A DNA stretch of 64,000 nt from Haemonchus contortus (Eukaryota > Nematoda > Chromadorea > Rhabditida > Trichostrongylidae): positions 16,462,325 to 16,526,324 of the forward strand of contig LS997562.1 of NCBI GenBank assembly GCA_000469685.2, given 5' to 3'. Below, piece after piece: positions 47,101-52,612 of this stretch. The stretch's first letter is position 1. The number at the start of each line of letters is the position of its first letter. The translations under genes and the position numbers were made by a program. The notes below the pieces were generated by a model. The model was not told the origin of the DNA and searched no databases. It saw only the letters and a program-made list of their open reading frames with translations.

Positions 47101-50100
47101 CCCAAATGCAAAGTGTGCCAAGTCGAATGTCAGAGCATCGTTTATCATGCCTACAACTCTTATGGTCAAGGTTTCAGTAACAGTGCATTGGCATGGCTGC
47201 AAAAGAAGAACAGCTCATGGAGCAAGTCGCATATGAGGTGCGTGTATTCATTCATTCGCAAATCATATCCTTACTTCGAATGCTGTCCAAATTGAACTGA
47301 ATGTTCTGCAAGGATTTAATGCGTGTTCACACAAAAAGATAATATTTGGTGCAGATTCGTGCTCAACCTAGGCTATTGACCAAATTTCTTGAACCTTTGG
47401 AATAATACTCGTAAACCGACTCACTTGAAATTCCATGCCCTTGTAGAATGCAGTCACCCCGACATCTACTCACTCCACAGACACGGCATCAGCGGATTTC
47501 AGTACTTGGGCACCTACACTAGTACACTGAGGTTTACTATTGTGATGGAGCCCATCGCATCAAAGCAAACCTTCAATAATGCTTTTGTTGATCAACCAAT
47601 TTATTTTACCAACATCTATCAGAACCGATGGTTCGCACGGCTAACGCCGGGCTTTGCTCCCTCTTTCTAATTCTTTAGTAATCGGCTAACTCTTACTCCT
47701 TCTTTGATACAAATAATATTGCCCTTTACGCGAACTTTTCACAGGACTGACAAGGCTGTGCAAAAAAGGTATTCATTGTAAGTCGGTACTCACGCCTTTG
47801 ATTGGTAGTCTCGATCTTCTCTTCGCTTTCTCAGAAATAGATACCCAATAAAGATTCAACTGTTAGATAAACAAAGACCCGGGCGGTGCTCATAAATTCT
47901 CCGAGGGATGATAGCACCATTATCAGGAGTCATTATACGTCGCCCTTCTTCTTTACAAAGACATCATTAGCTGAGAATTCCTGATTTTCTGCGGTTAAGT
48001 TTTGTCGCAAAGGTTTCGAACAAATAGGATCATTTATTGAGTCACAATCCTTGAGCTAACGGTCGTAATCTATTAGCAAGAAATGAACAATATTCTCATT
48101 CATCCGCTTATCGTAGTGCCGCTAATGGGTCCCCATCATTTCATTTACCACTAACTTTTGTCACCCTACTCTGCCATCACGTCTTATCGAATGAAACATA
48201 CTGATGTGAGCAGTCAAATCTGCATCATGAATACCGAACGCCATAGAATTTTGACGGTAGGTGGCTCTTGCTCTCTGGGGCTCCTTATATACTCTTAGCA
48301 TTTGTCACCGGTACCTGTTGCCGAGTACTTACAGCCCCATTATATCCTATCACTTATTAAAATTCCGTGGTCCCACTATTGATACGAAAGACTACTAAAC
48401 TTTTTTAAACCACGTAAACAGGAGTTATGAATTAACCTTCGCGCAAGCCCCGCCCCCTGTAGGCGGAATCTGGCCCATTCACTTGCCAAAGGTGTTTCTA
48501 TTCTGCCATCTGCACTCCTACCAAATTCGAACTCTCTAGGTCCACGGGAGTGGGAGTCACGTTCCCTGTCATACACGCAACACACAGACTCACACAGACA
48601 CGTGCATCACCCCAACACACAAACACACAGACACACACAAAGACAAACACAGACGCACACACAGACACACACACACCGACAAACCATCATACACACTTGG
48701 CGAATGCCACTACGGTTTTAAATGGGGAAGCGCTTTTCTCAGACGGGATGCAACAACGCCCCAAGATTTTATCCTTCAACCTTTCATTAAAACCAGCATA
48801 CAGTGCATCGAATAATCTTCGGATAGAAAACCCCCCAGATCTTATGGTAGTGAATTTTCGGTATTAGCTGTGCATACCTCGGCTAACGCCCGTCTACTCC
48901 TAATGATTGCCCATTTTTTTAATTGATATTTTCTACCTAACAAACAAGGACTTCCTTCATCCCAAAATCTATCCGCTCATCCCCTGAACTCTCCATGTGT
49001 TTATCGATCTAGTATCTAATTTCAAATACCGGAAATAGCAAGGGAGCGACAACAAGCGACTTACATAAGCGAGGATGGCAGCAAGCCTGTTTCTTGATCA
49101 GTCAAATTTGAGTGTCTTTGTTTCGAAACGACCTTCTGTTGCTGCAATGCTCCAATCTTCAATTTCGTTTTAGGTCAAATTTTCTGACGATCAATATATT
49201 TTTTCGGGATATGTCGTACACCGAATATGTTCAGGTGCAAGGAACATCCCTCACAGAAACTCTCAGTAAGTTTCAGAGATACTTGTGACTAGTAATGCTC
49301 AGAAATCTTCGGTAAAGCGATATTTCAATCTTGAAACTTTTTCATTTTTTCAGTGAACGGTTCTGTCTTCTTCAGTGCAGACTTGATTCGTACTTGAGCA
49401 TGTTATAGGCTTTTGTAACTTTATATATGTGGCGCACTTAATCCTTTTTATTCAACAGAGACTGAACTCGAATTCGCGAATATAATAGTAGAAAAAACGT
49501 ATCTTCCAGTACTTCAAGTCAGCCAGGTTCCTGGCCTTTTGGAAGATCCAAATTCGCTCTCTCCCACTGATGCAATTTGCAATTAACGGTTAATACCAAA
49601 TGTTATAAGTAGTTTTTTGAATGAAGCCTGCTACCAAGATGATAAACGAACTCATATCAAATTACGTTTCAACGTCGTCGCCATCTTTAGAACCTCGAAA
49701 CCTGAAGATTATTGCTATCCATCCCTCATTCATCAATTAAACCTTAAAAAATGGTTCCCTAGATATGTTTCCAAACGGGGCACGATGACCCTCAACTCAA
49801 CCCACCTCAGAGACAATAGATCGTTTGGACGACCACCGCCAAACTGACCCATAGAGTCTGGAGGGTAGCTTTGGATTATATGCCCCTATCCCCTCGCCGC
49901 GATCCCGGGGGCAAACAAAAACTACAGAGGTCAGAAAAAGGCGCGAGCTCACCAGCTATGGCTAGGCGCTCGTCCATCCTATTCATTTATGGGGACCTGG
50001 CGCTGATACAAAAAGGTTCGAGCGTCTTTTGTGCCGAGGTGAGGGGTCTTCCCAACAGAATCTTAACTGTAACTTCGAACACCTCACCTCCAGGGACCCT

Positions 50101-51710
50101 ACTCGGTCAGCACCCAAGGGGTGGAAAAGCTTATGCGTTTCGATGATTGTGTAGTGAACAGCACAGATAGGGAGGTTCAATTTTGAGTGTACCTACCTTT
50201 TTAGGTAGTTGCGAAGATCGCACCGTCTCAACCCATTCCTCCAAAAATGACGGTTTGTAGAGGTCTTCCAGATATAGACATGTTATTGCGCGATCTAGTT
50301 CTCGAGGCAATGCCACAAACTACCCTTCCTTATCGCTAACCGATATTTCGATATCAGTTGAAATCCTCTCAATAGCTCGGTAGGTTCACAACATATCTAC
50401 CAAGCAACTAATTTCTACTGCATATTCCGTGATAAACTACACATCAACTAATACTGCGCATCAAAAAATATAGCAAGCAAGCCCACGAACAGACATATCG
50501 GTGCAGGTGGTGTAAAGGAGGTCCAGTGACAAATGACGCACAGTAGCAAATGCATGACCTGGAGATCGGATCTTGGAGCGATAATCGCCAAGGCTTATTA
50601 GGTCTGGTACCAGACTCATCTATGAGAATGAAAGTGCTGACTTTACATCGACTGACCACCGTAAACTATTGTATAGGCCAAACGCTCGCAAAGCTCAGTG
50701 ATACATGCATGGATAATGCCATTACCATTCTCTACAGAATTCAAAGGGATAGCGCATCTCAAAAAAAAATTCGACTGCAAAAGAAATTTATCTTTATTTA
50801 TGCGATATGTGAATTTTTGGACAACTGTTTCGACTCGGCTCCCCTACTTTTTGTGAATTTTTTGACAACTGTTTCGACTCGGCTCCCCTACTTTTGTACG
50901 CAATCTACAGCTGATCCTGAAAATGCAACGGCTCCGGCGATACGACGGAAAGCTATGCCGTAGGCCGCCAAACAGGCGTGAACACTCGTGACCATTCGAA
51001 ATTCACCTTACTCCCTCGGTGCTTATCTCCGCCATATGAGATGCTTCTGAATTAGCTGCATAATTAAAATGAATCATCCCGTGTTCCCCAAACCCATTAT
51101 CAGAACCAACCTAGCTACTACACTATGTTATGTTTAGTCATCTTATTGTTTATGAGAAAACTTTTTAGGTGACATTGGTGGAAACATGGGCATGTTCTTC
51201 GGAATGAGCCTTATCACACTAGTTGAAGTTATTCTATATCTTTCAAAAGTTGGATGGATAACGATTTCAAAAAAGAGAAGAGACTATATGTATCAGAAGG
51301 AAACAAAAGAAAAAGTAATCAATTTATGTTAAAATTCCATTTCAGTATTCTTCTTATAACAACTAGATCTTATATTATGTAGAACGTGGATTTGCTACAG
51401 TTCAAATTAATGTTCAAATTCAGGAGCATGAAAAGCAACTTGAGGAGACAGTGAGTGGCTTCAGGCTGTTTCGGAATCATAAAGTAGGGACAGTTGAAAA
51501 CGGTGCCGTAGCTGCTAAACTTCAAGCCCTAGCCGAAGAGAAAGAAAATTCCTTCCCAGTGAGAATTTCAACTTTTCTCTCGTAACGAACAACCGTTTAT
51601 AGCTGGAAGAGCCAATTCCTACTTTCCAGAAATCAGATTCTGATCTAGCCTCTTGTCGTGAAAACGAAGCTTCGGAACGTAGATCTCAGTTTATGGACAC
51701 CAATGCCGGG
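23097..51710 (+). CDS. DEG/ENaC (degenerin-type) sodium channel subunit, 17 exons resolved
   Basis: A plasma-membrane subunit of a trimeric amiloride-sensitive-type cation channel. Exons: 23097-23186, 23590-23666, 27888-28039, 28962-29116, 30046-30133, 30947-31057, 39872-39944, 42062-42166, 44340-44392, 45782-45927, 45984-46149, 46252-46320, 47081-47237, 49174-49265, 51169-51314, 51424-51558, 51603-51710; phases agree at all joints and sum to 641 codons. Domains: cytoplasmic N-terminus (1-125) with the HG gating motif at 112-113, TM1 about 126-146, VSFLIKEQGIAFPVVTFCN from 159, a Cys-rich ectodomain (LCSIGGRQFSCC, NCTSEWP, CGCSPFTYNIDN, CKVCQVEC), TM2 about 514-536 with GMS filter at 523-525, and a tail with GFRLFRNHKVG. 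Residues expected between exons 8 and 9 are few, so a small exon is probably missed (candidate 43647-43670). The stop-bearing last exon is unresolved. Which paralogue it is cannot be said. Confidence 0.93.
23590..23666 (+). CDS. DEG/ENaC exon 2
   Basis: Acceptor TTTTTTCCAG, donor CT|GTTAGT. Twenty-five codons (VSFYLPATDDNSSTYSSTPP, then LAKRI) plus two bases. It converts phase 0 from exon 1 into the phase required by exon 3, which is the main support for it. Confidence 0.75.
23884..24587. mobile_element. TIR element, copy A (intron 2), with internal AT-rich segment
   Basis: Terminal inverted repeats read TTTAAAGGCACTATTCAC and GTGAACAGTGCCTTTAAA. The interior is the reverse complement of the element at 42539-43047, apart from an AT-rich block of about 200 bp near 24125-24325 that is absent from that copy. 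Shared landmarks include CGAAGGCGACGCAATGT and GGGCACGATAAGGGCAGG (on opposite strands in the two copies). No transposase motif is seen, so it is probably a non-autonomous DNA transposon of unassigned superfamily. Confidence 0.85.
24600..25333 (-). other. Unassigned minus-strand coding-like patch
   Basis: Three consecutive minus-strand frames (25139-25333, 24767-25048, and 24785 down to the edge of the TIR element) have coding-like composition, with segments such as LNYNEDVLAKEMLMKAKLK, NGKDEALANGELDIRRV and EYSFGYLDWNKAVDHTL. I do not recognise a family. The last frame runs straight into the TIR element at 24587, so if this was a gene or transposon ORF it was interrupted by that insertion. 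It lies antisense within intron 2 of the channel gene. Confidence 0.3.
25792..25850. repeat. Partial copy of the TTTCATAGTCCACGA / CGACYGRTCG element
   Basis: TTTCATAGTCCACGA followed by CGGCGACTGGTCGCGCGACT repeats the left terminus and first units of the foldback at 44578-44954. Only about 60 bp remain, and the right terminus is absent. Confidence 0.75.
26400..27330 (-). pseudogene. Non-LTR retrotransposon RT C-terminal remnant
   Basis: Minus-strand frames, broken by stops, read VECDLTADGRVEQAVKGQIN, then SSGIFCDRK, then a GRRTVW/TATSAGL segment in place of the usual YRTVVRPALLYGSECW block, then SHVERVRIEDTSSV and KGKRPRWDLKRRWM. These match in order the C-terminal region after the RT palm in a non-LTR lineage common in nematodes. 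The GKRPRG-x-P-x-RW type motif is diagnostic. The sequence differs clearly from the RTE copies elsewhere in the window, so it is a separate family. Confidence 0.65.
27888..28039 (+). CDS. DEG/ENaC exon 3
   Basis: Acceptor TGTCTTTCAG, donor TGCG|GTCAGT. It encodes QQSRGSIVESTVRLKKRASQ and continues to KRESKHFC, a basic cytoplasmic segment. The FC just before the next exon's DTTTLHG is the usual context of the HG motif in this family. Phase 2 in, phase 1 out. Confidence 0.88.
28222..28697. mobile_element. Related TIR element with long internal hairpin (intron 3)
   Basis: Ends TTGAAGGCACAG and CTGTGCCTTTGAA are imperfect inverted repeats resembling the TTTAAAGGCACTGTTCAC ends of the elements at 23884 and 42539. 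Inside lies a near-perfect palindrome, annotated separately. The unit is 476 bp, which fits a MITE. Confidence 0.5.
28280..28406. repeat. 59-bp-arm palindrome
   Basis: Arm 28280-28338 (starting GCACCCTATTTTATTCTCCC) is the reverse complement of 28348-28406 with one mismatch; the loop is 9 bp. Transcribed within intron 3 of the channel pre-mRNA it would form a long stable hairpin. Confidence 0.93.
28962..29116 (+). CDS. DEG/ENaC exon 4 (HG motif and TM1)
   Basis: Acceptor GGATTACAG, donor CCCAG|GTACGC. It encodes DTTTLHGPKRVFYGKKF, with His-Gly required for gating in this family, followed by the hydrophobic TM1 FFWLVIMFGLLIFLLLQIG and the start of the ectodomain. Confidence 0.95.
29570..29880 (-). 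repeat. Dispersed repeat family with GGTCC/CTCCTACCAAATT core, copy 1 (intron 4)
   Basis: On the minus strand it carries CTCCTACCAAGTTTGAACTTTC near 29812-29785. The same core recurs near 31890-31925, 45315-45345 (same strand as this copy), 48510-48545 and 57140-57175. Flanks commonly include GC-rich CCCCGCCCCC-type runs and a STGTCTGTC microsatellite. No protein is coded. Confidence 0.55.
30046..30133 (+). CDS. DEG/ENaC exon 5
   Basis: Acceptor CTATTTAG, donor AAAC|GTGAGT. It encodes VSFLIKEQGIAFPVVTFCNF then NPVKKTYIK, the family's FPxVTxCNxNP signature just outside TM1. A short exon, easily missed by gene finders. Confidence 0.95.
30469..30526. repeat. 29-bp tandem duplication
   Basis: Two copies of a unit containing TTTTTTGAGAGAATGCCTG followed by TGCGC sit side by side in intron 5. 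A further direct repeat, AATGATGCCAGAGATGTA, occurs twice at about 30603 and 30633. Confidence 0.8.
30947..31057 (+). CDS. DEG/ENaC exon 6
   Basis: Acceptor AATTTTACAG. It encodes QINKTGDFSEELLEYLMEYI and DANTLYGSADRQNLHVG. Two donors overlap: GTAGGT at 31054 and GTACGG at 31058. Only the second preserves phase with exon 7 and gives the expected LHVGQKAL sequence, so it was chosen. Confidence 0.92.
   Translation, partial: RSTRRVTFLKSFSSTSWNISRMQIPYTARRIDKTYM
31136..31552. mobile_element. Mariner-type MITE with TA duplication (intron 6)
   Basis: Terminal inverted repeats GGTTGAGTAAAAAGTTTTGA and its complement at the right end are each flanked by TA (31134-31135 and 31553-31554). TA target duplication and a TTAGGTTG-like end are typical of mariner elements. 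The 417-bp body has no intact transposase. A second copy starts at 63811. Confidence 0.88.
31562..31660 (+). repeat. Dispersed repeat (GCGCCGGGCTTTCGTCC family), copy 1
   Basis: GGTTCGCCCAGCTAGCGCCG and a following CCTTCTTT / ATCGGCAAACCG segment are repeated in similar form at 47625-47706, with a shorter match near 48875. Non-coding and of unknown class. Confidence 0.5.
31740..31985 (+). repeat. Dispersed repeat family with CTCCTACCAAATT-like core, copy 2
   Basis: Contains CCTACCGAATTTTAGCGCTC then TGGGTCCAATTTGAC, matching the core seen near 48510 and 57140, with downstream GC-rich CGAAGCGCCCTCCCTGTAGG. Confidence 0.5.
32888..34725 (+). mobile_element. RTE-like retrotransposon fragment (intron 6), heavily decayed
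   Basis: Collinear with 10924-12870: the leader region near 32888-33010, an endonuclease remnant (GVGGAGVSVNTRFSR at about 33190-33240), SDHRL-like sequence near 33740, and an RT remnant with the EFD-type block lost but KTGFRAGFSTIDHIHT-like sequence near 34500-34545 and LKKAYSIVEAEA at 34612-34650. It stops near 34725 before the palm FADD. Many stops and frameshifts; older than the copies on the left. Confidence 0.75.
34726..35988. other. Intronic sequence, nothing recognised
   Basis: AT-rich, with short direct repeats (CTGACATG near 35752-35770) and no coding signal. Confidence 0.4.
35989..37198. repeat. Foldback element with tRNA-like motifs in both arms (intron 6)
   Basis: Arm 35989-36239 is the imperfect reverse complement of 36971-37198, separated by 731 bp. 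Each arm contains CGGCTTGGTGTAG followed by a tRNA-like body; the A-box is TGGTGTAGTGG in the left arm and TGGTGTAGAGG in the right, with B-box-like GGGTTCGGGTTTTG best preserved in the right arm. So two inward-facing potential pol III promoters sit in one inverted repeat. It may be two head-to-head SINE copies or a single foldback transposon. Confidence 0.7.
37199..37679. other. Intronic sequence, nothing recognised
   Basis: AT-rich up to about 37400, then a transition toward the GC-rich island. No motif recognised. Confidence 0.4.
37680..38660. other. GC-rich island of unknown origin (intron 6)
   Basis: Base composition shifts sharply to GC with many CpG (for example CGAGCGCCCCGGTCCATC, repeated as two near-identical CGCCCCGGTCCATC blocks at 37736 and 37757). 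Both strands carry 90-110-codon frames here, which is what GC-rich sequence does by chance. It contains a 35-bp tandem duplication at 38294-38363. It could be a fragment of an LTR element or a horizontally or transposon-acquired segment; no RT, integrase or gag motif was found. Confidence 0.45.
38294..38363. repeat. 35-bp tandem duplication
   Basis: Units TATTAAACTAGTGTCCCTTT... at 38294-38328 and 38329-38363 differ at one position near the end (CGTCGCA against CGTTGCA). Confidence 0.92.
38661..39871. other. Intronic sequence, nothing recognised
   Basis: AT-rich remainder of intron 6, ending in the acceptor TCAATTTTCAG of exon 7. No repeats or frames worth naming. Confidence 0.4.
39872..39944 (+). 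CDS. DEG/ENaC exon 7
   Basis: Acceptor CAATTTTCAG, donor GCTGG|GTATGT. It encodes GQKALEAYQKAHPEFDALEF and FTEAG, the ALxxYxxxHPxF...FFxxAG block of the ectodomain. It follows the largest intron (8.8 kb). Confidence 0.93.
40645..41760 (+). mobile_element. RTE-like 5' fragment split by a MITE (intron 7)
   Basis: Begins CACGTCGGAGCCTGGCGAGC, the RTE leader, and covers the first part of the endonuclease frame (LTETRPRSPAAR-like, GVGVLFNIHLAMNIDS, EEELEAFY). The FYVDLEKF region is cut after GCGTTTTATA at 41196 and resumes as TAAATCTGGAGAGA after 41722. The fragment ends shortly after. It has no RT. Confidence 0.8.
41197..41722. mobile_element. Tc1/mariner-type MITE nested in the RTE fragment
   Basis: Perfect-looking terminal inverted repeats of about 30 bp start CAGTAGCGCTCAAAAGTCTT and close with the complement ending CGCTACTG. 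TA flanks each side (41195-41196, 41723-41724), and removing the insert plus one TA restores the RTE sequence. This gives the order of events: RTE first, MITE later. CAGT...CAAAAGTCTT ends resemble Tc1-class termini. Confidence 0.93.
42062..42166 (+). CDS. DEG/ENaC exon 8
   Basis: Acceptor TTTATTCAG, donor TACAG|GTTTCT. It encodes FECEELMKLCSIGGRQFSCC then SYTHPTLTNLGMCY, the first disulfide-rich block; L-G-x-C-Y is near-invariant in the family. The next codons in frame run into a stop, so the GTTTCT donor is required. Confidence 0.93.
42539..43047. mobile_element. TIR element, copy B (intron 8)
   Basis: 509 bp bounded by TTTAAAGGCACTGTTCACGA and GTGAACAGTGCCTTTAAA; inverted relative to the copy at 23884-24587 and lacking its AT-rich insert. 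Non-coding. Two copies sitting in the same gene in opposite orientation could pair in the pre-mRNA. Confidence 0.88.
43377..43620. repeat. Foldback hairpin, about 90-bp arms (intron 8)
   Basis: Arm 43377-43465 (ACATTCACCCAAAATTGGAT onward, including GGCGCC) is an imperfect reverse complement of 43530-43620. The 64-bp spacer is unrelated. Probably a small MITE. No flanking duplication was identified. Confidence 0.85.
43647..43670 (+). CDS. Candidate micro-exon 8b of the DEG/ENaC gene
   Basis: Acceptor ACAATGCAG, 24 bp, donor AGG|GTATGC. Its length is a multiple of 3 and its frame joins exon 8 to exon 9 as MCY-RQCTSAIAG-LEMVLD, supplying the Gly that normally precedes this Leu in the family. 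The normal segment is longer and the added Cys is unexpected, so this is only a suggestion. Confidence 0.25.
43874..43921 (+). repeat. G-tract run (G-quadruplex candidate)
   Basis: At least five runs of three or more G (GGGGG, a 10-G run, GGGGGG, GGGG, GGGAGGGG) on the sense strand of intron 8. The sequence can form G4 in DNA or pre-mRNA. Confidence 0.85.
44340..44392 (+). CDS. DEG/ENaC exon 9
   Basis: Acceptor TTGTTTTCAG, donor GGCG|GTGAGT. It encodes LEMVLDTHLEEQFDGTG, matching the family's GLxxxLDxHxxEQ block. Phase 2 in, phase 1 out. Confidence 0.92.
44578..44954. repeat. GC-rich foldback made of CGCGACYGRTCG units (intron 9)
   Basis: The ends GGCATCTTTCATAGTCCACG and its reverse complement enclose an array of 12-bp units CGCGACTGATCG / CGCGACCGGTCG, each close to self-palindromic. 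A non-repeat centre (about 44757-44797, AGGAGGCCGCGCTAGTTATG region) divides it, and the unit orientation reverses across it. A truncated copy lies at 25792. It looks like a mobile satellite: terminal repeats of a MITE with a microsatellite-like body. Confidence 0.85.
45240..45440 (-). repeat. Dispersed repeat family with CTCCTACCAAATT-like core, copy 3
   Basis: Plus-strand reading is CATAACTCCTGTCCCCGTGG, then ACGTTCAAATTTGGTAGGGG; the complement matches the core near 48510. A TGTCTGTCTG run and a GC-rich tract flank it, as in the other copies. Confidence 0.55.
45782..45927 (+). CDS. DEG/ENaC exon 10
   Basis: Acceptor TATGTTTAG, donor CAGT|GTGAAG. It encodes GEPEPVFTDAFENGFRYYVH, APETISYLVSEGISVSPATR and VYSAITTNS, the mid-ectodomain G-x-x-x-x-V-H-x-P block. 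The next intron is only 56 bp. Confidence 0.94.
45984..46149 (+). CDS. DEG/ENaC exon 11
   Basis: Acceptor TTCATTACAG, donor AACG|GTCAAA. It encodes YVLLPREKWGNCTSEWPSQL and then CDLPYSAVNCDSKC and FYSECGCSPFTYNIDN, the second Cys-rich block with the conserved C-x-C-x-P-F/W pattern. Confidence 0.95.
46252..46320 (+). CDS. DEG/ENaC exon 12
   Basis: Acceptor ATATTTTCAG, donor GATG|GTAAGC. It encodes EYPMCSPFDTVRCIDEHIRP and TSDG. Two Cys extend the disulfide ladder; phase 1 in and 1 out. Confidence 0.94.
47081..47237 (+). CDS. DEG/ENaC exon 13
   Basis: Acceptor GAATTCCAG, donor TGAG|GTGCGT. It encodes GDNYKIPKCKVCQVECQSIV, then YHAYNSYGQGFSNSALAWL and SWSKSHMR: the third Cys cluster (C-x-x-C-x-x-x-C) and the segment leading to the pre-TM2 strand. 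Confidence 0.94.
47625..47706 (+). repeat. Dispersed repeat (CGGCTAACGCCGGGCTTTG family), copy 2
   Basis: Matches 31562-31660 in order: GGTTCGCACGGCTAACGCCG, then a CCTTCTTT-type end. Found in intron 13. Class unknown. Confidence 0.5.
48385..48580 (-). repeat. Dispersed repeat family, copy 4, joined to CA microsatellite
   Basis: Contains CTCCTACCAAATTCGAACTC followed by TAGGTCCACGGGAGTGGGAG, with GCCCCGCCCCCTGTAGGCGG upstream. It is followed directly by a CACAGA/CA-rich array (48585-48690), the complement of the TCTG tracts seen with the other copies. Confidence 0.6.
48585..48690. repeat. CA/ACAGAC microsatellite
   Basis: Imperfect array of CACACA and ACAGAC units. The 105-codon frame over it is a repeat artefact. 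Confidence 0.85.
49174..49265 (+). CDS. DEG/ENaC exon 14
   Basis: Acceptor TTCGTTTTAG, donor CTCA|GTAAGT. It encodes SNFLTINIFFRDMSYTEYVQ and VQGTSLTETL, the pre-TM2 beta segment (I-x-I-F-F-x-x-x-x-x-T-E) of the nematode branch of the family. Confidence 0.95.
49266..50808. other. Intron 14, nothing else recognised
   Basis: Contains GC-richer patches near 49800-50100 (for example CCCCTCGCCGCGATCCCGGG) with short frames on both strands and no family motif. Confidence 0.4.
50809..50895. repeat. 44-bp tandem duplication (intron 14)
   Basis: GTGAATTTTT followed by GACAACTGTTTCGACTCGGC and TCCCCTACTTTT is repeated head-to-tail at 50809 and 50853 with one base difference. It makes a short amino-acid repeat in the overlapping frame, which is not otherwise gene-like. 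Confidence 0.9.
51169..51314 (+). CDS. DEG/ENaC exon 15 (TM2 and selectivity filter)
   Basis: Acceptor ACTTTTTAG, donor GAAAAA|GTAATC. It encodes SDIGGNMGMFFGMSLITLVE and VILYLSKVGW, then the basic ISKKRRDYMYQKETKEK. G-M-S is the family's G-x-S filter; the Glu at the end of the first segment is conserved. Confidence 0.97.
51424..51558 (+). CDS. DEG/ENaC exon 16 (cytoplasmic tail)
   Basis: Acceptor CAAATTCAG, donor TTCCCA|GTGAGA, phase 0 both ends, 45 codons. It encodes EHEKQLEETVSGFRLFRNHK and VGTVENGAVAAKL, a charged tail. A competing acceptor at 51380 (ATTATGTAG) gives a frame that stops soon, so this one was preferred. Confidence 0.82.
51603..51710 (+). CDS. DEG/ENaC exon 17 (last exon resolved)
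   Basis: Acceptor CCGTTTATAG after a 44-bp intron, donor GCCGGG|GTTTGT, phase 0. It encodes LEEPIPTFQKSDSDLASCRE and NEASERRSQFMDTNAG. The stop exon is uncertain: acceptors before 51841 (to a stop near 51874) and before 51991 (ending in a short LEVNRSRF frame) are both possible, as is read-through of the donor to a stop near 51760. Confidence 0.75.
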
Positions 51711-52612
51711 GTTTGTTTTTTCTTCAACCTTATTCGAGTAGGCAAACCTACTATCTTGTAACGTTTTGTATAAGTAGAGTAAGCGCGGAAAACATATTTA
51801 TTTTTTCTAAATATCGAAATATGTGCGAAATTAGTGGCAGAAGCGGAAGACCCCGAGATTCCTTGGACGCGAATGACCCCGAAGCCCCTTTTAGGCGAAT
51901 GGCCCCGAGATTTCCTAAAAATTGCCGGTCATGGCATACGTGCGTGTGTATATAAAGGCTAAACAATTAGGGAACTATGAAGGATCTCACAGTTAGAAGT
52001 AAACCGATCTCGTTTTTGAAGTGCGCCCCCGCATCCGACAATTATTCAAATCGTTGTGGTTTTGAATAAGTGTGTGGCCTATTCAAAGATGATTCATGAT
52101 GATCTGATAACCTGCCGATGTCCAGTTCGAGGCTTTTATCTCCCTGACGACTGGTTCCCGCAGGGATGAAAGGGATGATTGGTCAATACAAGTATCGTTA
52201 GGGTTCGATTTCCGGACTATGCATGTGTGATAGCGCGCTTGACTATCTGGAAAAGGAAAAAACTATCCAGATGGTACAGTATTCTTGTGCTGTCCGAGTT
52301 TGTTAGGTGGAACAATTTACTAGGTAACGGCCTCAGGTTTCGAAATTTTCGTCTTTTTTAGAGACCTGAAGCAACTCGAGGCAACTTGCACAGTATCCAA
52401 AAAGCGCATTACTCTCTGGCGAATGTGATGGCGAATTCGAAACCCATAGTTCGAACCATAGCTCACCAAGGTTCCACCGCTCAATCGGATATAAAAATCC
52501 GCTGTCGCCACGGGCGACTGTCAGTAGCGAATGAGACTTATTGGTTGTCTCCCTTATAATTGTGATGAGCAAGATCACGTTATAAACTACTGAGTCTTAA
52601 GTCGCAGTGCGC
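51711..52612. other. 3' end region of the channel gene and flank
   Basis: It must hold the terminal exon and 3' UTR, but no clean AATAAA was found near the candidate stops. AATAAG at 52064 is a possible variant. A B-box-like GGGTTCGATTTCC at about 52200 is isolated. Confidence 0.4.

Noticed and set aside
52195..52215. B-box GGGTTCGATTTCC as a tRNA gene
   Set aside because: No A-box at the right distance upstream on the same strand and no cloverleaf.
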